DNA of 64,000 nt from Ischnura elegans. Lineage: Eukaryota; Arthropoda; Insecta; Odonata; Coenagrionidae. Position numbers and translations under genes: made by a program. The DNA is taken from positions 5,084,001 to 5,148,000 of the forward strand of contig NC_060258.1 in assembly GCF_921293095.1 (NCBI RefSeq), in the 5' to 3' direction. A model generated the notes under the pieces. The model was given only the letters and a program-made list of their open reading frames with translations. It was not told where the DNA came from and searched no databases. Below are positions 1 to 12,090 of this stretch, in pieces. The stretch's first letter is position 1. Every line of letters starts with the position of its first letter.

Positions 1-2928
1 GCATCCTTAAATTTCTCCCAAAGGATGGCCGCTGGTGCGCCTACATTGCAGAGAAGAACGAAGAATGACCGCAATGCATTTGCAAGCATGAACGCCGAGG
101 CCTCTTTCATGGCATCGCTGAATTCCTCCTCGTCCTCGATCAAGCCTAAAGTACGCGCGACTTCCTGAAACGTGCGGCAATGACCTACCCCGCGGGACAA
201 AAGGTCGGCGTAACCACGGCAAGGAGTGGTCATGAGAAGGATCCTTAAGTAATACTGTTCGCCTCGGTTAGGTGAAATCCAAAGCAACCTACAGACTTTT
301 TCCCCGCGCTTGCGAGCGGTAACGTAATGCACGCCGTCCGGGTGCTCGAAAAAGACGTCAGTACGCGGAGAACGGGAGTGGACTATGCACGTCTCGTAAA
401 AACTCTGGTACGTCAAGTCGTCAAAAATGGGGTCTCGCGGACGGTCGAAGTAAATCATTAATTTGGAAGAGGCGGAAGACGCGATTTCTGTCAAATTACT
501 CTCGCGAGGCCTGTATATGACTTGTTGTTTCCCTTCCAAGTGGACGGGAAGGCATTCCACGGTGGGCTCCAATTTAGAAATGGGGAACTCAAGCAAACGC
601 CAGCAGGCGTCGCTGGCGCCTATCATGCGCTTTGTGGCATACTGCTCGACCTCGTTCTCTTGCAATCCTATCGGGGTCACGGTGACGTTTTGCAGTGAGC
701 CACCCTTCATTAGGTATTTAAACAAATATTTAACTACGCGGCGAGTGGATGCAAGTTCTAAGTTTATGTGCGCCTCGTACTTCAACATCAACGCGGCGTT
801 GTACGGGACCACCCATCCGTCGTGCACTGTAATTTCCCTGCGTCGCGTGGTGATAATCCCCCGATTCGAATAATTGCGCCTATACTGAACGAAACCTCTT
901 TCGTCCACGTGGGTTGTTTCGCAAGACGGTTTGGGATAGAATTTACCGCAACAACCTTTCGCGTCATCCCAACATGGAAAGTCGGTGCGGTAGTCGGTAC
1001 CGCACGGGCCGTGGATCATGTGTTGCAATACTAATTTCCTAAGTCGTCCACCGGCCTCGTAGTCGGATGGAATGTCTGCGCGAATTACCTCGTCGATTTC
1101 TGCCGCTTGTACCGGTTCCCCTCCGTGTACCTTGAAAACTATGTGCGCGTGAGGCAATCCCCGCATTTGCATTTCGATGACGTAGACGAAGTAGGCGGGG
1201 CGCCCAAAAAATGCTCCGCTACGCAAGTCCCTTATCAATTCCCCGAGCTTTATGCTAAATATCCTGCAGGCTGTGGAAGGATCACTGCGCTTGCTTCCGT
1301 GGGGGCACGCCTTACTATTTTCCTCCCAGTGAGCGCTATAGGTAAACGTGAGAAAGTACGTCGGCGCTCCCAACCGCGATACTAGAGCCATGGCGTTCTC
1401 GTAGTGGACCTTCATGTACCGGGGTCCTCCGGTGAACGTGCTCGGAAGGTAAACTTTCCCCGGACGCACGCCACCTTCTCCTTGAACTGTTTCGTCACCC
1501 TCGATATCTCGTCGAACCTGTCCTTGTTCCTGTCTTCCTACGTCTATCAGTTCGTCCAGAGGTGCGATCCGCGTGGCGGTTGCGGAGGAGGATCGCATCT
1601 GGGAATAGCGGATGAAACGTAGCCGCTCTTCTTCGTACCGGGCGAACATTTCCACTTGCCACGCCTGCTATAAACGCCCCAAGTGGGAAAATCGGCATTC
1701 GGACAGCAGTAGGCATCTTGCGTAGTTGAACTGCGTGAGCTTTCTTCCTTGGTTATCCTTCATTCCCACGTGCCAACCCAAATTACCGTGGGGGTAGAGC
1801 AACGGATATTGGAACGGCTCCATAAGAGGACTCAAGAGGTCTATTGAGGACGGTCTTCGGTCACTCCTCTTCCATATTGTCAATTTCCTAGGATCGTATG
1901 CTGCGTCCTCCGTGCTCATGGCGGCGTGCACCTCGATACCAGTTTGTCTATCTCCAAGTCTCGGACCGTGAGTGGATCTGCTCGTCACTTCGAAAGTGAG
2001 GTGCGCGTCGATTGATGGCTCCGCACTCAGGCGACGGAATTCCTCGATGAACGGATTCACACTTGTGATGTAACAGTCAATTTCTTCAATGACGTCCGTG
2101 CTGAGCGTTCTTCCCAGCGCTATGTTTCTTCGTTCTTCGCCGTCGTCTATGTAAAGGCGACAGCGGTTCACGAACTGAGTATTACCTCCTCTCGTGGTGA
2201 ACCTTTGCCCTCGAGCTTCCAGAGCGTGCACATGATGGTACATCCTACCTTCTATCTTAAAAAATGACAGCCCACTTGGGTGCCTGTACCCACCACTGAC
2301 CTCTAGCGCGCAGAAGGCGAACAGGTCGTTGTACGCTCGCGATCTACCCAAGAATGCTCTATTGGAATAAAACGGTGCGTCTAGGGAAGGCAGCCGCTGC
2401 ACATTAAACGATCCCTCCCCGCAGCACCACTTTCTACGTTCCTTCTCCTCGTCGAAAAGCCTAGCGCCACAGTGAGAGCATCGATGCACGCCTTCTTCCC
2501 AAAGCGATACCCTCTTCAACTTGAAAGGCGCGACGTCGTCCAGAGCCGCTCCATTCCAATAGGCCATGGGGCCATTGCTAACTATCTTTTTTCCGAGAGC
2601 AGCGGGAATGTGCCTCATGGTCTGTAAATCCGGATTACGCAACCTGTACCTCACCGACGTCTGCCGCGATGCCTCTGGATCGATCTCCTGCAATCGACTG
2701 ATAGCAATCGTTTGAACCCTCGGATGCGTCGTTGCGTATTTCCTTACGGCTTCCCTGTTAACCTCCGGGTGCTCGGTAGCGTACTTTTGCACGGCTTCCC
2801 TGTGAACCTCCGGGTGATCGGCGGCGTACCTCCTCACGGCTTCCCTATTCACTTCTGGATTGTCTTGGCTGTAGCGACGAACTGAGCCCAGGTTAACGTC
2901 TGGTCTCTTTGTTGCATATTTTTTTTTG
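1..2928 (-). pseudogene. Helitron Rep (HUH nuclease) with N-terminal peptide repeats, one nonsense codon, helicase off-window
   Basis: Rep nicks and joins single-stranded DNA during Helitron rolling-circle transposition. Reading leftward, the protein starts with degenerate repeats of about 14 residues resembling NREAVRKYATEHPEV (2928-2700). A Cys-rich segment follows (HCGARLF, then WCCGEGSF, 2400-2490), then the Helitron_like_N region. The HUH motif is GLPHAHIVFKV, with its two histidines at 1143-1151, preceded by RPAYFVYVIEMQ. The catalytic tyrosine motif KYLFKYLMKG lies at about 711-740. The frame then continues to base 1 through ISPNRGEQYYLRILL and GLIEDEEEF, typical of the linker before the helicase. 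One TAG at 1668-1670 interrupts it, and the same frame resumes immediately (QAWQVEMFARYEEERLRFIRYSQ). The nuclease residues are intact, so only the stop and the upstream frame change mark it as broken. The Helitron assignment is firm from the motifs. Confidence 0.88.
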
Positions 2929-3973
2929 CGGCCGCTACCTGCTCGTCTCTCGTGGTATCCAGTACCTTCGGTCTTCCGCGTTTGACCTTCTTGGGGCGAC
3001 CCTTTCCTTTTCCGGTCACGGGAGGAGCAGTGAGTGGATTATCTAATGTAAATAATACGACAACAGGTTTCATGTGAAGCAGTTTGGGATCCTGAGTGAT
3101 GCTGCTCCGTGAATGAATACCTGTAATTTCCGTAGCGGCGATCGTCCTTTGGCTACATGCTGCAGAAGAGGAAACGTCCGCTGGGCGTGTGAAAATGAGC
3201 CGTGTAATGGTGTATTGGTTTTGATCAGGGCTGTAATTGTTAGATGAAAGAAGCATAGAGGCCAGAGATGCGTACGTGTGGCATTTAAACAAGCTGGCCC
3301 TACCGTCGCCACAGGTTCGGTAGTCGTAGTCCACAGCATGAGAGTCGAATAAGTAAATGTTGCCACATCGGCGCCAAAAGCTAACTGAACGGAGACGACC
3401 GGTGAAAATGAAAGCAATGTCATTTTGGGTTTGTGATAGGAGGTTCTCAAGGACATGTGATAGTGACCTGACGTATTCCTCGACATCTGAGATAGTGAGC
3501 GGATAAATGCCGTAGTGCACGTCTGATACGGCGATGTGGACTACGTTTCCCATTACCTTTAACACCTGGGGTAATTCTTCCGGGAAAAGGTAACGTTCTA
3601 CGCCCCCAATTGAATCATCTCGCAAAGTTCTATATATCCGGTTTCCGCAGAAAAGGAGTGAATTTATTACGTCCGTATTGAATTTTCCGTCGATGAAGCC
3701 CCAAACTGCCGCGCAGGAGGAGTTCACTACACATTGTGAACCTGCACTCCAACCGAAAAGGTCGTAGTTGCCCTGATGGATAGACCCCGCAGCAACGCAG
3801 GAGAACCCCCTAGAGCGCGTATGCATCGCGGAAGGTGAAAAAAGTATCAGAGGCAGATTGTGTTTATACTCACTTATTGGAAGAGACTGTTGGATGTAAG
3901 GAAATTCAAACACCTGGATAGGGAGTCCTCGGTATAACCTGTAAATGATTATTGCAATATCACAGTGAAACAA
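2849..3973 (-). CDS. Herpes-tegument-type (C76-like) cysteine protease domain plus AT-hooks, N-terminal part of the Helitron protein
   Basis: Residues about 65-85 carry GSIHQGN, then AGSQCVVNSSCAAVWGF, resembling the catalytic Cys block of C76-like deubiquitinating peptidases. Later comes YLFDSHAVDYD followed by CGDGRASLFKC, resembling the Asp-His block (FDSH). Such domains cleave ubiquitin or ubiquitin-like conjugates; the substrate here is unknown. Near the end, GKGRPKKVKRGRPK forms two AT-hook-like DNA-binding motifs (about 2965-3010). This frame stops at 2849, but another frame continues as KKYATKRPDVNLGSVRRYSQDNPEV straight into the Rep repeats, so a slip in the A-run at 2920-2928 probably split one polyprotein. 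The first M is at 3973; residues 1-40 look unconserved, and the true start may lie further in or upstream in a spliced exon. The protease call rests on motif recall. Confidence 0.65.
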   Translation of the reverse strand: MFHCDIAIIIYRLYRGLPIQVFEFPYIQQSLPISEYKHNLPLILFSPSAMHTRSRGFSCVAAGSIHQGNYDLFGWSAGSQCVVNSSCAAVWGFIDGKFNTDVINSLLFCGNRIYRTLRDDSIGGVERYLFPEELPQVLKVMGNVVHIAVSDVHYGIYPLTISDVEEYVRSLSHVLENLLSQTQNDIAFIFTGRLRSVSFWRRCGNIYLFDSHAVDYDYRTCGDGRASLFKCHTYASLASMLLSSNNYSPDQNQYTITRLIFTRPADVSSSAACSQRTIAATEITGIHSRSSITQDPKLLHMKPVVVLFTLDNPLTAPPVTGKGKGRPKKVKRGRPKVLDTTRDEQVAAAKKNMQQRDQTLTWAQFVATAKTIQK

Positions 3974-6087
3974 ATATTGAAGTACTGGATAGGAACTGAG
4001 TTCGTTAAAAGTACTGCGAAAAACCGATCAGCGTTAGCTATTCACGTCAATAACTGAATTTGTACGAATAATGCAATGTACTCCAGTGGCCATAGCTGAA
4101 GTGGAAATAATAGCTGGAATAAACTTTAATACAAGAACTCAGAAAAGAAAGGGAAACGTTATGAAGTGCATGCATGAAGACCTTGTGGCGTATTCCGATC
4201 AAAGAAGGTAATGAGGTATGTTTTCATTTGGAAAACCTGTTGGAAAATGTAATTATCTCAATATGAAAGTTTTAACAGAGAAAATACGTTTGTACACGGC
4301 ACAGATAAGTGAATTTGGCGACATTGATACGTTGGTGAAGGGGTAGAGGTGAGCTACTGCGTGAATGAATGATTCAAAGTGTAAGGAAAAGCGAAAAATG
4401 AAACAATGGAATGTACGAAGAAACGTAATCGTCAATGTAGTCAGAGCGTAGGGAAATAACGGGAATGGAGGGAAACGCCTTGGAGACTGAACGACACATC
4501 CGAATAAAAGTAAGGGCACTTACAAGGATATAGGGAGAAAGGAAGGTAAATGAGTAACAATGCAGCCGATGATCAAAATGTTAGGCAATATTTCTCAGGT
4601 GTTTGTCATTAGCATAACGCAAGTGCTTCATCAGTACGATGACAATTGAAGAAGGGAAGGTGAAGGTCTGAATAATACAACATGAGCAGGCATGGACAGG
4701 AATGTCCCAGTTTTGAGTGTATTAAGGGCACACCGTAAAAAATGGAAGGAGCGTGATATTTATGTGAGAGACATGCACGTCAAAGAATCAGCTCTTGTAG
4801 AACGTGAAGAAGTGAATACATATCTGTGTGACGACGTATAAGATGTAAAGAAAATGGAATTGAAATGAATGTTAATTTTTTGTCGTGTACAGTAACAGTA
4901 ATCACAAGTTACAGGAAAGAAATGGGAAAGGAAAATGATCATTACGCGACAAGGACACACCTAAGGGAATTCAGTTGGCGTCAATGATTTCCCTACAACT
5001 AAAATAATCAACTGGATATGAATAGATTGCAAATTCGATGGAAGTCAGCGACAGTGATGTCATTTGCTTTACGAGGAAGGGTAGCAATACGATATCCCCC
5101 TATAGAGGCAACGTCATGTGTCATTTTGGAGAGCAATGAACGGCAGTGTTCCGTTTCGAGGTACTAGTCCAGGAAATGAAGGAAGGTGTTTGTCTAGCAA
5201 ATTCTTATAAGCGAATGGATTTACTGGAAATGTTAACAGCAGGTAGGGAGTAGACCAAGGATCGAAATCTAAATCATTTGGAAGGGCGCGGAACTACAAA
5301 TTTTAGAAAATGTAGGTCATACGCGAAGGAAACCTTAGGAATGTAATTGTTTGATATCCTTTGACAACGAAAACGAACCGAGAGACGCCATCTCAATGTA
5401 AAGCTTTTGTTTTGAAAGACTAAATTCTAGAAAATCATATCGAGTGACGAAGACTGGAATTTTCGCTTAAAAATTAAGTACCAATAATTTCATTTTTTTA
5501 AGAATCTATTTTAAGATACTTCCAAACGATCTTAATGATCTGAACGATGATAATGTAAGCAAGTCATTACAAAAAAGAGTTCTGTCCCTACTTTTTCTAC
5601 GAAAACATCAGTGATAAGAACAACATAACTAACACCGTAGCTACAATTGATCGTGTTCCCTTAAATTTCCCTAAATGAAGTAGCTATCAACGAATGATAG
5701 TGTTATTAATTTAAATTACTTAATTTTGAAAATTTTTGATGTTAAAAAAAGAACGGATGTTATGTAATTGCGTAGAAAATGCACTTTTGATCTAAGTAAG
5801 TGAAGCGCACTAGAAAAAAGAATAAATGTTTGGGTAACGAATTTTAGCATAACATTCATTTTGCTCAATAGTAAAAAATTCGGAAATTACTACGTTTTGC
5901 ACATTTTGACCTTTCTTTCCTGGACTATATGGATAAATGAAGTAATTTCCTTCGTAAACACATTTCTAAACGCTAAAATTCAGGATGATGATGAGTAACG
6001 CTTCATGTAGTACGTTATGCATTCGGGAAGCGACACTGATAGGTATTAATAAATTCATTGCGCGAGGTGCATATTGTAATAACGCTG
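3974..6087. other. No gene seen, AT-rich non-coding
   Basis: Reading frames are short and lack recognisable domains. This may include flanking or non-coding Helitron sequence, but I see no terminal hairpin or TIR. Confidence 0.5.
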
Positions 6088-7136
6088 AAGCCCGTATGAC
6101 ACTTCCCAATTTATTGGCCAATTGGATTGTGGACCCACTGACACACACCAATTCCTATCCCAATATCCATTTCACAATATGGGACACTATTTATTGCCCA
6201 ATCTGGAATTTAGAACAGGTTCTATTTTCTCGCGGCCAATCTCCAATCAGAAATCAGTCTTCTCGACTACTAGTGCCCAAAACTAGAAGCTCTTGGCAAA
6301 GCATTCGGTTTGGCTATTAAGGCCGCTTTACACGTGAAGGATCATTCGAATGACCATCATTAACCGTGTATAACGGAAAATTCCTGCATTCGAATGAAAT
6401 TTCAGGCCTGTTCTAATTTGCTTGAATGATATGAGCGCACGGCGTCCATCTTGCCATTGGCATCCACCTCGGAATTTTAATATAATAGATAAAAACTTTG
6501 GAAGCATAGCAACCCATGAAATAGCTCAAATAATTAATATGTACTTTGAGAGAACATAAATTCACGAACATCAACTATGTAAAGTCGGTAATTCGGAAAT
6601 TACATTTCGGATATTTAATGAATAAAAACGTCGTGTTTCTCCTCGATTGCGTCGACATTTGGTTTAATTTACATTTATTAAACTATATTTCATGATTTGA
6701 GAGCAAAAATGTCGGGTGAAAGTCCCAATTAATGACACAATCTCTGTTTATTCGATGAACTCATTGCAGCCAAAACGAGCCGCTACGTTATCTTGGCTCA
6801 CGTATGGGATCACAATATTGCCTATCTGTAATCATTCAAGGAACTCACCCGAATGAAATTTCGAGAAAATCTTTGCAACCCCTCGAAATAGTTATTAATT
6901 TTACAATTATTATGCCACCTCCCATTCTGTACCTCATTTGCAATCAATCTGCGTTTTCAGATGCTCTTTTGTCATTTTGGGTTATGTGGCGTTCTCTAGC
7001 GGGATATTAGAACACTTGAACGGCCAATATTGGTGTAAATATTGTTACGTGTCGTACGATGCGTAAGGCCCAATATTTAAACCAATATTTCGCGCCGATA
7101 TATTGGGCAATACATTGGGAAGTGTCACACGGGCTT
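6088..7136. mobile_element. Inverted-repeat element of about 1 kb
   Basis: The left end reads AAGCCCGTATGACACTTCCC (6088-6107). The right end, 7095-7136, is its inverted complement, reading GGGAAGTGTCACACGGGCTT. Similarity continues inward as ATTGGCC/ATTGGGC variants. There is no transposase, so this is a non-autonomous foldback or MITE-like element. A GGCCGCTTTACACG motif inside at 6320 resembles the end of the 39,993 MITE family. No clear target duplication was found. Confidence 0.55.
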
Positions 7137-7424
7137 AAGGGTAGTGACACGCTCGTAACACTGCAAGAATATCGGATGAATGATATGGGAATTCCATTCG
7201 AAAGATGTTCGGTATGAATTTTCGGTTTTAAACATGTATTTCGATTAATCGCGGTATGTTTTTTTGGAGAGAGAGTTAAATATGCAAATGGATAGTGATG
7301 AGAGTAAAGTAAATATTTAACTTCCACACATTTCTAATTACTTAAGTACCGACCCGGTTTCGACACGTAATCTCATTATCACGGTAGAAAATTGGCATTC
7401 CTCGTTCTACGCATACACCGTCCA

Positions 7425-7632
7425 GCAAGGGAAGGGTGGGGTGGAATGGATGAAAAGGGAGTGGGGGAGACACTTTGACTAAAAAGGTGGGTAATAGCGA
7501 ATGTGTTTGAAGGAAAGGGTAGGAATAATCGCATTTACGTAATCCCTCGTCCCCCCTCCTTACCTATTACCCAAGTTTTTATTGAAACTGTCTCTCCCAC
7601 TCCCTTTTCATCCTTTCCACCACACCCTTCTC
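7425..7632. repeat. Imperfect inverted repeat with arms of about 65-70 bp
   Basis: The left arm 7425-7495 contains GATGAAAAGGGAGTGGGGGA. The right arm 7559-7632 contains its complement, TCTCCCACTCCCTTTTCATC. The spacer is about 65 bp. It would fold into a long hairpin and may be a MITE relic. Confidence 0.6.
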
Positions 7633-7662
7633 TTACTTGAAGGTATATATGGAACATGTAAG

Positions 7663-7861
7663 CAGGGGCGGATCCAGGATTTCTTTCTGGGAGGGGCACA
7701 AGCAAGGCTGTATCCAGGATTTTGTTCAGGGGGGGGCACAAGGATACCTTGTTATACAAAACGAACGAAATTATAATGGGACCGTATTAAAAATCTATCA
7801 TATTTTTAAGGGTCTGGGGGGGCACGTGCCCCCGTGCCCCCCCCCCCTGGATCCGCCTATG
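7663..7861. mobile_element. hAT-type MITE with perfect 8-bp TSD
   Basis: Termini are CAGGGGCGGATCC at the left and GGATCCGCCTATG at the right (inverted). The flanks are an exact 8-bp duplication CATGTAAG at 7655-7662 and 7862-7869, the hallmark of hAT insertion. The 199-bp body holds an internal near-duplicate of the left end (ATCCAGGATTTTGTTCAGGG) and no coding capacity. A diverged relative lies at 52,484-52,640. Confidence 0.85.
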
Positions 7862-7929
7862 CATGTAAGGCCAAATTCGTACCTTGATAATGACAGTGCG
7901 GGTGGAGAACGAGTCGATACTTAAGTAAA

Positions 7930-9000
7930 TGACATTGTGTGTCAGTTTATGAGTTAAGGTTATTCTCATGGATATTAAACATTTCTAGAAAACACGCCGG
8001 ACACTGATAAATTGATATAGCTCGTAAATGCTATTTTGTTCACATGAAGTAAGCTCTCATGCGTAGATTCAAATGTGAAGTGAGGTAAGCGGTAACTTTT
8101 ACCTTCTTCATAAATAACATATCCACACAGACAAACTTAATGAGTAGGTGAACGAGACCTCAGGCAACTATGACGGAATAGCCCGTGGTATTAGATGAGA
8201 TGACATTCGAGCACGGGGGATAAGGTGACATTGAAAATAATAATCGTTATGAGAATTCACAAGTTCACCTGACATTGAATGTGGTGATTCGTACCCCCGA
8301 AAAACTCCCCCCCTCATACGGAAGATGCTGCTATATGTCCCCGGAGCAGTCAACCGCATATATCGCCTCACAAGTAAGCTCACTTTTGTCAGGCAAACAT
8401 AACCACTGGCCCCACCACTCGTGCTCAAAACATCCCTCTCCACGCTGCAGAGCTCAACAGCCGACCGCTCCACCCCGACCACCGACGGAAGTGGCCTTCC
8501 TTCGGTTACCCTCGTAACTTAGGCAGTCGGGACAGAAGAGGAGTAGAATTTCAAATAAAATTCGAGCGTAAATGTGAAGGGATGTTATGCCAAGTAGCAA
8601 TATCATTCGCCAATGGTTAATTTCGATGAATACCCCTTTCAAGGAAAGTAATTGTGATTCAGTATTTCTTACAATGAAAGTAATTGGGATGCGTTAATTG
8701 AATATAATTATAAATTAACCACCGTGCAGGTTAGTTGAATGAATATGAATGTACTCTCGCGAAAAGGAAAGGAATGTACGGAATCCGGATTGTATCTCTT
8801 TCTGCAGTAACTCTTTAACTAAAGGGACCTGACAATGTTAATTCAAATTCGCTGTAATACGTAATGGATATCCGAAATGATATCAATTACGACGATTGGT
8901 TACGTTAAAATATCCATATCCACATGGATGCACTGCCTATTCATTTATACGCCATTGGTAAATGAATGTGAATAACAAGTGTGCCACACGTGTGCAACAA
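7930..9000. other. No gene seen
   Basis: No recognisable coding sequence. About 8290-8490 weakly resembles 12,500-12,750 (both have a CGGAAGA block, then an AAGT-CACTT block and C-rich runs), so both may be old copies of one repeat. Confidence 0.4.
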
Positions 9001-9001
9001 G

Positions 9002-9110
9002 GGCGCCACCCCGCACCGCGGCGCCGCTGAAGTACGGCCCGCACCACTTACTGGAGACTTCCCCTCCACCCCCTCCCCTCCCTCGGCAATGACTTTGCTC
9101 TTTGGTATGC
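9002..9110. mobile_element. Solo fragment of the terminal repeat of the 48.7-kb long-TIR element
   Basis: GGCGCCACCCCGCACCGCGG and the following C-rich stretch to TCGGCAATGACTTTGCTC match the inner part of the TIR at 49,035-49,135 with few differences. Only this piece is present, so it is a fragment. Confidence 0.65.
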
Positions 9111-9369
9111 AGCGCTGTCTTGTAACACGTGTAATCTAGTAACGGAATAAAATTTTCATGGTATATCATAACAGTCGTATCACAGAAACATTGTCAATTA
9201 GGTCAAATTAATTTGCAGCTATTGTTTTGCAGTATTTTTACTCTAAATCAGTAAATATATATCTGCCATTTCTTAGAGCTGCGTCTTTCCGCCCACTAAA
9301 TTTAGTTACTGACGAAGGCTTCCCGTTGCCTTTCATACCCACATACCTAATTCAAGTGAACGAAGGAGG

Positions 9370-9660
9370 ACCGAAGGCAAGGGGATTTTTTCGCCTCTTG
9401 GGGTACAAACGCCCGAGGGCCCGACAATTAGCCGGGTCTCCGAAAGACCACGCGAGAATCGTGTGTCAGCGATCCATAATTCTTCATTCAGACGTTTTGC
9501 AAAATAAAATTTTGTTCGTTTCTCGAAAAATATGAATCAAGTTTTGAATTGTTCGTCTTCAGAACAGCGGTTAGAATTTTTAACTGAAATTCTGCGATCA
9601 ATTTTAACGTATTTAAGGATTTTCGCCCCGACGTCAGTATGAAGAGAAGAGGAACGACAG
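9370..9660 (+). repeat. Satellite family A, isolated monomer
   Basis: It carries the family signature: CCGAAAGACCACGCGAG, then GTTCGTTTCTCGAAAAATAT, TTCGTCTTCAGA-CAGCGG, TTCTGCGATCAATTTTAACG and CGCCCCGACGTC. Related monomers occur at 10,661-11,230, 13,803-18,013 and 24,590-24,790. Confidence 0.65.
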
Positions 9661-9908
9661 ACCCTTCGATAAGTTACGAAGCTATGAATTCCATCAAACC
9701 GAATGTATCCATAACAATACAGAGTTTGACAATAAAAACCAAACCAGCAATCACCTTCGTAAAAGGAATCATACCTTCGATGAAAGTTACCGAACTCACT
9801 ATCGTATTGAACTGTATCCGTTATTTTTACAAAACACTTTTCTGCCATGCAAATACCACTGTCATCATAGTCTCAGTGTCGCTAGTCATCAGTATGGTTT
9901 GCACGTGA

Positions 9909-10640
9909 AGTAGGTCGTTGTACTTTTGATTGACTAGAGAAACCTAAGTTTGGTCGTCAACTCATTAAAATCGAAAATAATCAAAGAGAAGAAAATTCTC
10001 GCGCAAGTAGCTGTAAATAGCATCGCTTAGTCAAACTACATAAACGAATGACTACGATATAAGTTAAAGACGGGAGAGCAGAGCCATTCTTTCAAAATGT
10101 GAACATGCAATAAAAGGAATGTCTCTCACTGTAGTTTGTAATGCGCGCCTCAGCTGTAGGAAGGGTGAAACGGTCATGATAAATAAGTCACAGAAATGCA
10201 CTAAGAGCGAGGAACTTGCGTTGAACATGAAAACGGTGAATATATACGTCAATGTACCGTACAACGCTTTCTTAGAAAGTGAAATGATGGCAGTTGGTGA
10301 CAATGTTTTCCGTTTTCCTGCGCAATGAACTTAAGACTAAGTGATGGACAAATTCAACGATGATAGTCCACGGCATGGACCGTCGGTTAGGCAAAACACC
10401 TTCCTTACGTGCGGTCAACCAATACAATTTGAATTTTTACTTTGTGCTAAAGTATTTGTTACTTAAGATATGGATGGGGAACTAATGAAACATTTATTCC
10501 ATTTTAATTACACGTCCAAATTTCGAGGGTAGATTTACCGTTCTTTTCAACGGAGTTGTTATTTGCATATACAGCTAACGCGTGATGGTGTTTATTGGAA
10601 GAAAACATTTTCTAATGCAATGTTGATTACAACAGGTATG
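9909..10640. other. No gene seen
   Basis: No coding or repeat signal that I can support. Confidence 0.4.
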
Positions 10641-10660
10641 CGCTACATTCACTTCTGCAA

Positions 10661-11240
10661 TCGTCTTCAGAGCAGCGGTTACAAGTTTTAACTAAAATTC
10701 TGCGATTTATTTTCAAGTTTTTAAGGATTTACGGCCCGACAACAACAAGAGCATTTTTGCTGCTTATATCAGTTGATATTGACGCTAGAAATTCTTTTAA
10801 ATTTGAAAATTGTCATAACGAAACGAAGAATTCAATTTCAAGAACAAAATTTACGGTCAGACAACAATTACCCACATACCTTTTTCAAGCGAAGGAAGGA
10901 GGAACGAATGACGGAGGGCCCTGCTATTAGACGGGTGTCCGAACGCCCACGCGAGCAGCGCGGGTCAGTGGTCAATAATTGTTAATCCAGCCGTTTTGAA
11001 AAATAAATATTTGTTCATTTCTCGAAATATATTAATCAAGAATTGAATTGTTCGTCTTCACAGCAGGGGTTACAAGTTTAAACTGTAAATCTGCGATCAA
11101 TTGTTACGTTTTTAAGGATTTTCGCCCCGACGTCGACAAGAACCTTTTCGATGCTAATATCTGCTGATATTGACGCTAGAACTCCGTTCAAAATTTGAAA
11201 ATTCTCATGATTAATCGAAGAAATCAATTCAAGACTGAAA
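10661..11240 (+). repeat. Satellite family A, head-to-tail copies, period about 391 bp
   Basis: TCGTCTTCAGAGCAGCGGTT at 10,661 recurs as TCGTCTTCACAGCAGGGGTT at 11,052, giving a period of about 391 bp. Between them runs the full family consensus (TGATATTGACGCTAGAA, GAATTCAATTTCAAG, CCCACGCGAGCAGCG). Confidence 0.75.
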
Positions 11241-11884
11241 CAACGTTTATGACATTTAAGTATTAAAGGTTATACTTTTAAGTAGGCGTTATAAAATTTC
11301 TTGGAAGTATATGTTTTCACAAAACGTAAACAATAACGTGGAGGGGGAGAAATGAACGCAAATGAAACGATACTGTGAAACTGTGTAGCAGGATAAGGTG
11401 GGGAAAATTGCGCTATGATATTTGAGAAGAAAATGTACACTTAGAGCGCATGAAAGAGTATGTGCTCGCCAAAAAATATTGCAACACGATTTATAGTTTT
11501 TTAAATATCTTTATATTTCATTTCCAAAAAGAAAAGTTTATCGATTTTGAAATCTCTATGCCGAACACGCCGAAAAAAAATGTACGTGGTGACCTGTAAT
11601 TAGTCATATACTCCTAATTTTTTCATATCATTAAAATAGGTTGAACACGTTATAAAGCAGGGGTAACTGTTTGCGCCATTTGCATCTATGTATTCCATGA
11701 GGACTTTCATCTGTATATGGAAAGCAAGGACTAACTATTGACAAGTTGTTAATAGTGTGCCGGTCACTGCGAGGATATAACGGGACAAAAATTCAGCTGA
11801 GTTTGATGAAAGAAGTTTTAAAAAGTAAATGACGCGGTTTAGGTTAATGATATTTTTTGACGTAAATGAATATACCAGTGTGAC

Positions 11885-12090
11885 CGAGGGAACGAAATTG
11901 CGCGATGTGACAAGCGTACGAAAGTGCAGTCAAATTTTTGTCGTGTAAATCGGTGAGTTGCTAGAATGCAAGGATGGGAGATCACAAAATATCCCGTGCT
12001 ATATTCCCAAATTGTGACTCTCACAATTTCAACGAATGTTTTTATTGATAACATACGCTATGATGTGACCTATATAAACGGCCTCAGTGC
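11885..12090. mobile_element. Diverged copy of the MITE at 39,993
   Basis: GAAATTGCGCGATGTGACAA, GTGCAGTCAAATTTTTGTCG and GTGTAAATCGGTGAGTTGC align in order with the 39,993-40,222 MITE. The ends are degraded (TATATAAACGGCC at the right). Confidence 0.6.

Larger units (their letters stand above)
1..3973 (-). mobile_element. Helitron-class element, coding part, truncated by window edge
   Basis: A minus-strand coding block runs from a cysteine protease-like region (start near 3973) through AT-hooks and a short peptide repeat into a Helitron Rep nuclease that is still open at base 1. Helitrons are rolling-circle transposons whose Rep is normally followed by a helicase, here expected beyond the left edge. 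Two lesions are visible: an A-run at about 2920-2928 where the frame changes, and one in-frame TAG at 1668-1670. Otherwise the frame stays open for about 975 codons, so the copy looks young. I did not find the element's ends (5' TC, 3' hairpin plus CTRR). Confidence 0.85.

Noticed and set aside
463..1716. Open frames opposite or out of frame with the Helitron Rep
   Set aside because: The minus-strand frame with HUH and tyrosine motifs is the coding one; these are shadows.
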